Assembly: GCA_038030265.1 (NCBI GenBank)
Contig: CM075941.1
Coordinates: forward strand, 50,569,952 to 50,633,951
DNA from: Corythucha ciliata
Lineage: Eukaryota > Arthropoda > Insecta > Hemiptera > Tingidae
Direction: 5' to 3'
Length of the DNA stretch: 64,000 nt
Made by a program: the position numbers and the translations under genes. Within the stretch, counting starts at the first letter, position 1. The number at the start of each line of letters is the position of its first letter. This document shows positions 56,436 to 64,000 of this stretch, in pieces. Below the pieces are notes generated by a model that searched no databases, was not told where the DNA came from, and saw nothing but the letters and a program-made list of their open reading frames with translations.

Positions 56436-56599
56436 CATTTAGACGTTACGATTGTGAAATGGACAGTGCTTATAGGTAGATTAACGCGCTCCTCCGTTTC
56501 ATAATCGACATACGATGCAGAAATAACCGGCGACACGATGTTGTGCGCATGATCAACATTTCCGATCCACCAGAATGACTTAGCAGACATGGCCATTGA
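37692..56599 (-). CDS. Polycystin-1-like membrane protein, 17 exons, 5' part outside or not found
   Basis: Minus-strand exons: 56450-56599, about 56060-56372 (donor unsure), 55587-55820, 55378-55518, 55165-55307, 40958-41280, 40629-40875, 40442-40503, 40201-40339, 39955-40142, 39757-39866, 39484-39680, 39328-39419, 39123-39251, 38865-39041, 38571-38794, 37692-38510. All joins except the one unsure donor keep phase. The order is GAIN-like region, GPS, TM1, PLAT, TM2-6, the polycystin (TOP) domain between TM6 and TM7, and TM7-11, the layout of polycystin-1 and not of the six-TM polycystin-2. About 1124 residues are secure without exon 2. Such proteins act in cilia or the plasma membrane with polycystin-2 channels. 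The 5' end (signal peptide, ectodomain) was not found. Confidence 0.88.
41860..42201 (-). repeat. Left inverted arm carrying a small ORF
   Basis: Inverted copy of 45611-45942. In the minus strand a frame shared by both arms reads ARHPAIFSEKLSFSKIMSWS and then VEDYNLTVYRP, about 60 codons. Similarity of the peptides follows from DNA identity and is not evidence of a protein by itself. Confidence 0.7.
42202..43540. other. Unassigned intronic repeat DNA
   Basis: Contains the dispersed repeat 42664-42788 (copy of 20510-20635) and GC-rich cccgggcccc near 42380. The rest has no recognised structure. Confidence 0.4.
42664..42788 (+). repeat. Dispersed repeat shared with 20510-20635
   Basis: About 125 bp, around 90 percent alike by eye to 20510-20635, same orientation on the plus strand. 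Probably an internal part of a hAT-like element. Confidence 0.75.
43546..43670. mobile_element. Small MITE, second copy of the 17435 family
   Basis: Ends gacacccgttcacaatctct and catagagcttgtgaacgggc, flanked by taa at 43543-43545 and 43671-43673. The inner part, attt then ggagggaataaatttgtttgg, matches the copy at 17435-17571. Confidence 0.72.
43690..44017. repeat. Imperfect inverted repeat
   Basis: The left arm from 43690 (tcctttgaatggaact, caccaaagcatc, cagctggctgtcgaatagag) pairs with the right arm ending at 44017 (ctctatttgacagccagctg, gatactttggtggg, agttccattcaaagg). Arms are about 120 bp, roughly 75 percent alike, around a loop of about 75 bp. Confidence 0.65.
44245..44287 (-). repeat. 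Copy of the Penelope insertion's left tail
   Basis: The reverse strand reads agataatgaataataggccg followed by taggtgcggaagc, nearly the same as 26129-26163. It shows that the 79 extra bases there are a dispersed repeat of their own. Confidence 0.6.
44288..45600. other. Unassigned intronic DNA
   Basis: AT-rich, no gene. A reverse hAT-style terminus, ggatccgcccctg, ends at about 45414 and matches the left end at 20432. No partner nearby is found. Confidence 0.4.
45611..45942 (+). repeat. Right inverted arm carrying the same small ORF
   Basis: Reverse complement of 41860-42201 with scattered differences. The frame is open from 45610 to 45930 and ends in a different C-terminus from the left copy. 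Confidence 0.7.
46000..49500 (+). repeat. 30-nt-period degenerate array, type A, forward, with interruptions
   Basis: Units of ttttagccgcgaattagcg type are dense at about 47330-49480 and sparse at 46000-46400. Between about 46500 and 47250 the sequence is different (see the aatacttt repeat). Not coding. Confidence 0.7.
46910..47045. repeat. Short tandem repeat of the aaatacttt type
   Basis: Repeats of aaatactttgaaaaatgtat and tttaaatac occur four or five times within 135 bp. Similar motifs form ends of hAT-like elements in other animals. Confidence 0.6.
49755..49865 (-). repeat. Dispersed repeat shared with 41756-41850
   Basis: On the minus strand, gtctctcgacacgatgggta then caagtttgaatgatgtagga then aaaccgc matches 41766-41812 on the plus strand, and both continue into agagaagatagtgatcc-like sequence. 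Confidence 0.65.
49870..50990. other. Unassigned intronic DNA
   Basis: No gene or terminal repeat found. At 50640-50760 a GC-richer stretch, with acgtcctttttagggcgt as a small inverted repeat, could be part of an LTR, but no partner is seen. Confidence 0.35.
51000..52200. repeat. 30-nt-period array, type A, mixed orientation, with a hAT-style end
   Basis: Forward units at about 51005-51095, reverse at 51170-51420 and 51540-51690, forward again at 51700-52060, then the start of the family A right-end module (about 52150). At 51496-51508 tagctccgccactg is a reverse hAT-style terminus. Confidence 0.6.
52230..52470 (+). repeat. Short array, type B-like
   Basis: Phrases such as ggctgaattgactcattttt, gggccgaatggccgattta and ccagtttttaaccaaatagc follow at about 30 bp, similar to the array at 15540-16180. 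Confidence 0.45.
52493..52510. repeat. (TA)n microsatellite
   Basis: An uninterrupted TA run of about nine copies. Confidence 0.9.
52690..53390 (-). repeat. 30-nt-period degenerate array, type A, reverse
   Basis: Units read as gctaattcgcggataaaatt followed by gagaaaa, about 30 bp apart. Confidence 0.7.
53390..53760 (+). repeat. 30-nt-period array, type C
   Basis: Successive units acaaatttcgtggatttgg, ccaaatttcttgggttttaa, caatttcgaagaattgattc and ccaaatttgcggggttgact are exactly 30 bp apart in several places. Sequence differs from types A and B. Confidence 0.65.
53980..54600 (-). pseudogene. Jockey LINE ORF1 fragment
   Basis: Homologous to the ORF1 at 6545-7687: [44 protein letters not shown] and CVKCKRNHHYKQC. 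The upstream part (54400-54600) continues in other frames. After KQCSKKPGDTT the LINE ends at about 53980 and unrelated sequence follows. Truncated at both ends and frameshifted. Confidence 0.82.
54600..55164. other. Intron end before the PLAT exons
   Basis: About 54720-54830 repeats part of the family A right-end module (aacctaaaaatcttcatttt, tacgctactgcg). The rest is unassigned. Confidence 0.4.
55165..56599 (-). CDS. Polycystin-1-like, GAIN/GPS, TM1 and PLAT exons
   Basis: Exon 56450-56599 (50 codons) codes VSPVISASYVDYETEERVNL, a GAIN-type strand region. The next exon has AVLPED. Exon 55587-55820 carries the GPS-like NGIVECSCSDVSWHAV and TM1 (FVNLIAFVIFFIALFAFAYW). The usual HL-S/T at the cleavage point reads DVS, so the catalytic His is replaced. 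PLAT starts in 55378-55518 (YLVDVHTGSRIGSGTDSSV) and continues in 55165-55307 (WFLIETQTHLGQLYGIDVWN). The 77 bp intron at 56373-56449 contains a long A run on the minus strand. Confidence 0.85.
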
Positions 56600-57351
56600 C
56601 TATAAGTACGAACTTCAATAAAATAACGGGCTATTATGATCGTTAGGGTTTCCGCACATGGAGCCACTGAGTGGCGCTTCAGAGTGGTTGAACCCAAGGT
56701 TACTGTATTACAGAGGTAGCGCCGTAACTAATAGATGAGGGGAAATCCCCCTAAAACGCGTCATAGGATACCTATTTAGGCCCATTTTCACCGACAAAAT
56801 TGATCTCGTTTAAAGTTGATCGTGACTAGTTGCCAATAACGACCCATATGACTTCTGATGTAAGTGTTTTACATTGTAATCATGATTAGTTGTTCATCTT
56901 GGTTTCAGAAGTTGGTGAAACCCAAGGTAAATAGACGTACAGAGGTATGCTCGTAACTAAGGAAATTTTTGTCAAAATTGACGTCACGGGAGTAAAAAAA
57001 ATAATGAGGGACCAAACCTCACATATGAAGCACCCCCTCCCATGGTTTCTCCCTTGGAATTTCTTTGTAGATCAAGCAAAAAATGAATGAAAAGCCAAAA
57101 TAAGTGCCTGGAAATTTTTTTAAAAGCGATATAATTTGGCGGAGTCGTTTCTTAGGCCTTATGTACCGTTTTAAGGCCCAGTTAATTGATACGTACCACG
57201 TGAAGCCCCGTGTATTCAGTACAGACACACTCGGCGCAGTGAAGGGCGAGTTTATTATGTGTATCAGTGAGAAACGACCAGTAAGCTTCATGAGGTAGCA
57301 AGACAGGGCTTCCCTGCAGCCTGCAACAATCACGCTCACGAGCATATCTTA
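56600..57351. other. Upstream of the known polycystin-1-like exons
   Basis: The next 5' exon should lie here or beyond. I see no exon with both splice sites and a GAIN- or REJ-like translation. Confidence 0.4.
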
Positions 57352-57546
57352 AGCCGGGAATACACTCGAGCCGAGGCAGACCGCACACAGAACGAGGGAT
57401 ATACCGACAGTCGATGGCTCAGGCCGCACAGCGCATGAGGCAGGCCGAGCCTGTTCGCTGCTCGGAAAAAAGCCAATACACACTAGCGCGCCTCGGCTTG
57501 CCTCGTTCGGTGCGCGGTCTGCCTCGGCTCAAGTGTATTACCGGCT
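57352..57546. mobile_element. MITE with 46 bp inverted ends and TTA duplication
   Basis: The left end agccgggaatacactcgagc pairs with the right end gctcaagtgtattaccggct. The match extends about 46 bp with few mismatches. tta flanks both sides (57349-57351, 57547-57549). 195 bp, GC-rich, no ORF. PIF/Harbinger-like by its duplication. Confidence 0.82.
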
Positions 57547-57879
57547 TTAGATAGGTTGGACAATAAAGATGAAGTTTAAAAGTGTTCCCTGTCATGTATA
57601 AAAATAGAAGTAATTTAGTATTTTAGTATTAATGGTGTCCTTCGACCAGAATCCCGGCCTCGAACCTAGCCGTATTCAATCACTGTCGATATTGAGGAAT
57701 TTGTTTGCCTCATCTGGAGCCTTAGTACAAACTCGTGCGAAAATGCCGCTAGACGTGATTGCTATGGCGGGATAATGTTATTTCTTATTCGGCGATCTTG
57801 GATCCTGCATGCGGCTTTTCCCCGACCGTTCATACTAAGGCCCCTGGCCGCATACCCAGGATGGAGTAGGGCAATTCTC

Positions 57880-58470
57880 AGGTTACCATCGAGTTCCTTC
57901 CCAGCGATGAGATTAATGAGGTAGGCCATCCAGGTAGGAAAAATGACCCTCGAATTCCTTCCCGTATACTTCCCCTCTTCTGTGCCGCCGTTCCAGTGTA
58001 ACCGTTCCAAATACCAGTTCGTTTAGCGTCGGAGCGGTCAGGAGCGGATTGGAGACGGTCGATCGAGTTGATACGAGAGGTATACAGTGACTAACGTCGA
58101 AGATTGTGAGACAGGTTGGTGTTTTGGAGGACGGAAGACAGCGAGTACAGTGAAGTAAACAGAGGGAACCATTTAATTTAGAATTGAAAATGTACTTTGT
58201 CTTCTTCGTACTTATCTTCTAGACATCTACTTACTATCTAAAACTATCGAAAAAAACGAAGGCTCGCTTCTCATTGAATCCATCGATCAACACAACAAAA
58301 ATAACGTATCACGGGCAAAAATAACGTATCACGGGTGGAACGGCTCATATACATGGTTGGCTCGGGGAAGGAACTCGACGCTCATCTAATTGGTTTTAAA
58401 AAATACGGGAAGGAACTCGTAGTCTTTTAATTCCCACCCATTACCGGGAAGGAACTCGAGAAACACCAAT
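57880..58470. repeat. Cluster of GGGAAGGAACTCG motifs in both orientations
   Basis: The 13-mer occurs on the plus strand at about 58366, 58408 and 58448, and as cgagttccttccc or cgaattccttccc at about 57891 and 57950. A 19 bp direct repeat, aaaaataacgtatcacggg, lies at 58298-58336. It may be a foldback or an LTR-like regulatory region. Confidence 0.55.
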
Positions 58471-58537
58471 TCTCACCCTCACCATTCGAGCGTATTGGTC
58501 GATGTGCGGTTTGTTGTACAAACACCGCCGAGAACCC

Positions 58538-58735
58538 TTAATACGAAGCCAAGTGTTTCGGGGCTCGTAGAGACTCATTGTTTAACGAAAAAATTGCTGA
58601 ACTTCGCTTCATCTTAAAAGAATTTCCAAAAGTTTCACAACTGAGATGATACCCTGCACCTGCAGCAGTTTTCTTTGCTCCAACCATTACACTTAGGGGC
58701 CCTGCAATCACTTCTTTCACAGGAACATTGTCCTG
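58538..58735 (-). other. Short open frame of unknown origin
   Basis: After a GCAG the minus strand reads DNVPVKEVIAGPLSVMVGAK, then GYHLSCETFGNSFK, about 64 codons to a stop. A second frame is cysteine-rich (CSCERSDCRAPKC). I do not recognise either. It could be a transposase remnant or an exon. Confidence 0.25.
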
Positions 58736-59068
58736 CAGGCAATAATGCGTAGTTCTCCCGATTTAAAAAGTGGCCCCAGAAATGTTGATAATTTTGTCTT
58801 ATTGAAAAAAGTCCCACCTGTTAATTTTTAAAAATTTGTCATCCCATGACGTCATGGCACAAGCAATAATAATTGGTTGAAAATTAAGAGCATACCTCTT
58901 TAGTCTATTAACCTTGGGTGAAACCGGGCCTTAGTATAGTAAACTTGGGTTGAACCTGACTTCTTTGTGTCACCACTGTTTCTATGGTTATTTTAGTTAT
59001 AATTCTATTTGTCAAGTCAACATATAAATATCTGGAAAGAAGAAGCGATTTAATCATACTCAAAACTA

Positions 59069-59125
59069 TTGCAGGCTTCCTAGTCGATGTGTCAAGTGTG
59101 ACGGCAACCACCACTACAAGGATGG
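59069..59125 (+). pseudogene. 57 bp scrap of Jockey ORF1 zinc knuckle
   Basis: Reads [18 protein letters not shown] in frame, nearly identical to the ORF1 at 6545-7687, then breaks off into unrelated sequence. It lies just before a Gypsy fragment. Confidence 0.75.
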
Positions 59126-59165
59126 TGTGGTGTTTAGGTGAAACAGCTGTTCACCTAAAAAAAAA

Positions 59166-59470
59166 ATGGCTGAGTTCGTCGACGCCACAAGCGAAGACGA
59201 AAGTTTGTCTAAAATAAAAGACTACATTTTAAACGGTTGGCCTAAAAAACCAGCTAATCTCAATGTAAAGGCGTACATGCAAATAAAGGACTACCTAATT
59301 CTTCAGGATGGCCTAATTTTCTACAATAATAGAGTAGTAGTTCCGTTATCGCTTAAGAAATACGTCATGGAACAACTCCACCAAGGACACCTTGGGATGA
59401 CTCGAACAATACTTGAAGCTAAAAAATCGTTATACTGGCCAAAGATGTCCTCCGATATTCAACTAGTGAT
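59166..59470 (+). pseudogene. Gypsy integrase N-terminal fragment
   Basis: DGLIFYNNRVVVPLSLKKYV, then HQGHLGMTRT and KKSLYWPKMSSDIQ are the HH half of the H2C2 finger of Gypsy integrase. The cysteine pair is missing because the sequence switches to ggtctcg repeats at about 59480. Confidence 0.8.
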
Positions 59471-59479
59471 GCACGAGAC

Positions 59480-59570
59480 GAGACTTGAGTGGTCTCGGTC
59501 TCGTCTTGAAAAGTCGGTCTCGATCATGAAAAGTCGGTCTCGAAAGTCTCGGTCTCGTCTCGAAAAGTTA
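59480..59570 (+). repeat. Minisatellite of ggtctcg type
   Basis: A 20 bp unit, aaaagtcggtctcgatcatg, and variants with gagacgagac. Repeated in unit 2 at about 61300-61400 with a different copy number. Confidence 0.75.
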
Positions 59571-60117
59571 AAGGCGCGAATTCAAAGTATGTGTGATATT
59601 AGTGACGAGTGATCCTATTCTCGCCTCAATGATTACATATGACGACGATAGATGAATTTATACTTTGCTTTCCTTCCTTGGTGGCTCGTGGCACGAAGAG
59701 AGATAAGTGATACACTACTGATTAATGACCAAAGAGCTTTGTAATTGCCCCAAAATAGAATCGTGCCTTTAAAACAATCGTCACACTTAGAACGTGAAAG
59801 GGGAACAGTTGGGAATTCAACGAGATCAACTCAAAATCTCGCACATGCCAACTCATTTAGTTCAAGCAAGAGACTTCCCTTCCCAGACACGACGAGGCAG
59901 AGGTGCACAATCCCCCCCCCTCATACATCAGACGCTCCTTCGACTGGCAATGTTAGTTTAAAAAAAAAAAAAAATTGAAAGCGGTGTCGAGTTTGATGAT
60001 CAGTCTTGTGCGAGTGCTCGAAGAGTTAATATCGGAGGTGCTCTCGCGAAAAATAAATTAAAAAAAAAAAGAAGACATTATAGCAGTTTCGTGTGCGGGA
60101 ATGTTGACGCAGCGAAA

Positions 60118-61240
60118 TGACTGACCCGGACGGTGTTGAAAGTGAGCTAACAATTGAAAACATTGTTTTAAAAACAAAACAAGAATTGTACATCATCGGG
60201 AGGTAGCTGGCGCGATTCGGAGCGTAGACCCCCATGTAAGTAGCGCATTTAATCAATTATACGACGTCGTAGCTTCATTGTGTGAGTATCTCTCACAAGC
60301 TAATGAACTAATTTCGAAATTAAATCAAAATATAAAAGTTTTGGAGAGCAAGAAAGGGGCATCTAGCTCGACTCAGCCCCTTGTCTCTCATGCTGACCAG
60401 GCTGCTGTAGTAGGTAGTCAAGGAAAAAACGCCACACAATATGAAACCGACGAAGAGCTTGCTAGAGAAACTGACTGGATTCTCAAGAGGAGCAGCAAAA
60501 AACGTAAAGCCAATTCATCAAAACGTAAACCGAAAACCTCCAACTCATCGCAAACTGGAAAAGTAATAAATCGCAATAAGATTGAAATCAAAAAGCCTAA
60601 AAAGGACCCACCTCCTCCGCCAATAAATATAACGGGAATAAAAAAACTACTCGTCCCTCAAAGATATTATTAAGGACATTCCAAAGAACAAATCAAAATC
60701 ACGGCCCTTAGCAACGTTTGGAAACTGAACCTGGATAACCGGGAAAGCTGGAAATTAATTACGGAAAAACTGCGAGAAGGCAAAAAACAGTTACACATAC
60801 CAAGACAAGGGGGATAGACCTATAATAAAGGTCATTGCCACAGGACTTCACGCTACCTGCGAGAAAAGTGAGATCATGGAAGATCTTAAAAACCAGGGGC
60901 TCAAAATATTGGACGTGACCAACATAGCGAGAAAGGAAAAGAAAGAAAATGACAGGGGGGAGATTGAAACCGTCTTGAGACAACTCCCCCTCTTCATGCT
61001 CTCATTTGATAAAGATGAAGACGTTACAAAAATCCATGAAATCAGGTCTATTCTAAACTTAATTGTGAAGATAGAGCCAGTGAGGAAGACATCGAAATTG
61101 ATCCCACAGTGCAAAAAATGTCTGAGCTATAATCACACGCAGTCCTATTGTGGTAGGGACCCTGCATGTGTGAAATGTGCTGGACAGCACAGAACATCTG
61201 ACTGTACCCTAAAGGACGAGGATGCTCCAAAATGCGTGAA
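60118..61240 (+). pseudogene. LINE-2 ORF1, first tandem copy, truncated
   Basis: Same protein as 61948-63428 but with extra frameshifts at the start (tgtacat instead of tgttacat) and cut in the second zinc knuckle at DEDAPKCV by the duplication junction. Confidence 0.82.
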
Positions 61241-61947
61241 GCTAAAAAATCGTTATACTGGCCAAAGATGTCCTCCGATATTCAACTAGTGATGCACGAG
61301 ACGAGACGAGACTTGAGTGGTCTCGGTCTCGCTCATGAAAAGTCGGTCTCGATCATGAAAAGTCGGTCTCGAAAGTCTCGGTCTCGTCTCGAAAAGTTAA
61401 AGGCGCGAATTCAAAGTATGTGTGATATTAGTGACGAGTGATCCTATTCTCGCCTCAATGATTACATATGACGACGATAGATGAATTTATACTTTGCTTT
61501 CCTTCCTTGGTGGCTCGTGGCACGAAGAGAGATAAGTGATACACTACTGATTAATGACCAAAGAGCTTTGTAATTGCCCCAAAATAGAATCGTGCCTTTA
61601 AAACAATCGTCACACTTAGAACGTGAAAGGGGAACAGTTGGGAATTCAACGAGATCAACTCAAAATCTCGCACATGCCAACTCATTTAGTTCAAGCAAGA
61701 GACTTCCCTTCCCAGACACGACGAGGCAGAGGTGCACAATCCCCCCCCCTCATACATCAGACGCTCCTTCGACTGGCAATGTTAGTTTAAAAAAAAAAAA
61801 AAAAATTGAAAGCGGTGTCGAGTTTGATGATCAGTCTTGTGCGAGTGCTCGAAGAGTTAATATCGGAGGTGCTCTCGCGAAAAATAAATTAAAAAAAAAA
61901 AGAAGACATTATAGCAGTTTCGTGTGCGGGAATGTTGACGCAGCGAA

Positions 61948-63428
61948 ATGACTGACCCGGATGGTGTTGAAAGTGACCTAACAATTGAAAACATTGTTTT
62001 AAAAACAAAACAAGAATTGTTACATCATCGGGAGGTGACTGGCGCGATTCGGAGCGTAGACCCCCATGTAAGTAGCGCATTTAATCAATTATACGACGTC
62101 GTAGCTTCATTGTGTGAGTATCTCTCACAAGCTAATGAACTAATTTCGAAATTAAATCAAAATATAAAAGTTTTGGAGAGCAAGAAAGGGACATCTAGCT
62201 CGACTCAGCCCCTTGTCTCTCATGCTGACCAGGCTGCTCTAGTAGGTAGTCAAGGAAAAAACGCCACACAATATGAAACCGACGAAGAGGAGCTTGCAAG
62301 AGAAACTGACTGGATTCTCAAGAGGAGCAGCAAAAAACGTAAAGCCAATTCATCAAAACGTAAACCGAAAACCTCCAACTCATCGCAAACTGGAAAAGTA
62401 ATAAATCGCAATAAGATTGAAATCAAAAAGCCTAAAAAGGACCCACCTCCTCCGCCAATAAATATAACGGGAATAAAAAAACTACTCGTCCCTCAAAGAT
62501 ATTATTAAGGACATTCCAAAGGAACAAATCAAAATCACGGCCCTTAGCAACGTTTGGAAACTGAACCTGGATAACCGGGAAAGCTGGAAATTAATTACGG
62601 AAAAACTGCGAGAAGGCAAAAAACAGTTACACATACCAAGACAAGGGGGATAGACCTATAATAAAGGTCATTGCCACAGGACTTCACGCTACCTGCGAGA
62701 AAAGTGAGATCATGGAAGATCTTAAAAACCAGGGGCTCAAAATATTGGACGTGACCAACATAGCGAGAAAGGAAAAGAAAGAAAATGACAGGGGGGAGAT
62801 TGAAACCGTCTTGAGACAACTCCCCCTCTTCATGCTCTCATTTGATAAAGATGAAGACGTTACAAAAATCCATGAAATCAGGTCTATTCTAAACTTAATT
62901 GTGAAGATAGAGCCAGTGAGGAAGACATCGAAATTGATCCCACAGTGCAAAAAATGTCTGAGCTATAATCACACGCAGTCCTATTGTGGTAGGGACCCTG
63001 CATGTGTGAAATGTGCTGGACAGCACAGAACATCTGACTGTACCCTAAAGGACGAGGATGCTCCAAAATGCGTGAACTGCAAAGGAAATCACCCTGCAAA
63101 TTACCGGGGATGCGAAGTGGCAAAAGCCTTGCAGAACATGAGGAACAAAGCAAATAAGCCGCAACTTACTGCAGAGCCTCGCAGCCGCTCCAATTCAATC
63201 GGAAATAGTGAAAGACGTAAATCTCTAACGATAGTCGCTGCCGAAAATAATGTTAAGAAAACCTCTTATGCAAAAGCGGTGGCTCCGCCTAAACAAGAAG
63301 TGTCGAGCACGGAGAAAATGCTCACGCTCATACTTGAGAAGTTAGATGAGCAGAAGCACACCAACAAACTTATATTCGAGAGAATGAATAAGCTTGAAAA
63401 GGGCTTAGCAGCTTACGGATTACTCTAA
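61948..63428 (+). pseudogene. LINE-2 ORF1, second copy, two homopolymer frameshifts
   Basis: Frame 1 runs 61948-62508 (MTDPDGVESDLTIENIVLKT, KKDPPPPPINITGIK). It should pass to NYSSLKDIIKDIPKEQIKIT at an A7 run near 62476, and to DRPIIKVIATGLHATCEKSE at a G5 run near 62645. Frame 3 (62712-63428) has zinc knuckles CKKCLSYNHTQSYC, CVKCAGQHRTSDC and [15 protein letters not shown], and a C-terminal helix. It is a Gag-like ORF1 of the Jockey/R1 group. Its TAA overlaps the ORF2 ATG (TAATG). Confidence 0.85.
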
Positions 63429-64000
63429 TGGACAAGACATTAAGAATCGCCACTTGGAATGCAAACGGATTAATTAGCCATATTGGAGAAATTGAATTAT
63501 TCCTCCAGATTAATAAGATTGACGAGGTTCGCTACCGTTTCATACTCGGACTTTTTACTACAACTCGGACTTGTAGGTGCAACTCGGGCTTGTGGGTAGA
63601 TGCTGGACTTTTAGGTGCTGGACTTGAATATAAGTTGGAGGTTGGACGTGTAAATGGACGTTGGACTTGAACAGAATTCGGACTTTATAGCTGGCTGGGT
63701 TTATATAGAGGTTGGAAGTATATTGGCATTCAAATTTGCTGCCCTTAGAATATTGACGTTGAAATTTGCTGCCCTTAGAATATTAGCATTCCAATTTGCT
63801 GCCTTCAGAATATTGGCATTCAAATTTAATACCGTTAAAATAAAGGGTTTCAAATGCTACCATGCGATACATCCAAGTAATAAATCGAGAGGGGGATCGG
63901 CCGTCATAATTAAAGAAAGTATTAAGCACTACGAAGAACTCAAAATTGAAGAAGATAAAATGCAAGTGATTTCGGTAAACGTCCATTTTAAAAGCAAGCA
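63428..64000 (+). pseudogene. LINE-2 ORF2, AP endonuclease start, interrupted, runs off the window
   Basis: Begins RIATWNANGLISHIGEIELF, breaks at about 63523 with a 315 bp insertion, and resumes at about 63838 with FKCYHAIHP and RGGSAVIIKESIKHYEELKI. The middle (the ETH motif) is missing or displaced. The rest lies outside. Confidence 0.82.
63524..63837 (+). repeat. Tandem array inside LINE-2 ORF2, type E
   Basis: Positions 63718-63837 hold four units of exactly 30 nt (atattggcattcaaatttgc followed by tgcccttaga, with changes). 63524-63717 holds shorter repeats around actcggacttgtaggtgc and gttggac. No terminal repeat is obvious. Confidence 0.75.

Larger units (their letters stand above)
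59418..63076 (+). repeat. Tandem duplication of about 1.83 kb
   Basis: Unit 1 is 59418-61240 and unit 2 is 61241-63076, nearly identical, in direct order. The junction at 61240/61241 joins a LINE zinc-knuckle region (AAATGCGTGAA) to the Gypsy integrase fragment (GCTAAAAAATCG), with shared gaa at the break. Differences are small: extra gagac units, A-run lengths and single bases. Confidence 0.92.

Noticed and set aside
58635..58817. Cysteine-rich peptide as a toxin-like gene
   Set aside because: No signal peptide, no splice support, and an overlapping frame looks equally good.

Overview
This is eukaryotic, almost certainly metazoan and probably arthropod, DNA. The genes are split by GT-AG introns, the sequence is AT-rich, and it carries Jockey-type LINEs, a Copia with an initiator-Met half-tRNA primer site, 17.6-like Gypsy, Penelope-like and hAT/Harbinger-like elements. 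Species assignment is inference.

Host genes. (1) The last two exons of an unrecognised plus-strand gene end at 823. (2) Convergent to it, on the minus strand (1064-19878), is a complete seven-exon serine peptidase of family S28 (lysosomal Pro-X carboxypeptidase type). It has a signal peptide, an intact Ser/Asp/His triad and a 16.4 kb intron. (3) On the minus strand (37692-56599, open at its 5' end) lies a polycystin-1-like gene with a GAIN/GPS region, PLAT domain, TOP (polycystin) domain and about 11 membrane segments. It could be assembled over 17 exons with matching splice phases except at one donor, and it has a 13.9 kb intron.

Everything else is mobile or repeat DNA. The S28 intron holds an 8.8 kb region in which a nearly complete Jockey LINE (3713-7954) sits inside a hAT-like element. 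It also holds a Harbinger-like element (9254-13227) that contains a hAT-like element with a perfect 8 bp duplication. Between the two main genes (20432-37260) is a deep nest. An old Gypsy gag is split by a hAT-like element (20857-22712) and by a Copia (22885-32758). The Copia is split by a Penelope-derived insertion with inverted ends, which holds a Gypsy with a 1208-codon ORF lacking a protease. A further hAT-like element starts at 33260. The polycystin intron holds long-armed hAT-like, MITE and repeat DNA. The right end (59069-64000) is a chimera of Gypsy integrase and a second LINE, tandemly duplicated as a unit of about 1.83 kb.

The most unusual signal is a set of kilobase-scale degenerate arrays with a period of about 30 nt. 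There are at least five sequence types with the same period, mostly inside hAT-like elements and in both orientations. One copy has folded back into a hairpin with arms of about 117 bp (3441-3698).
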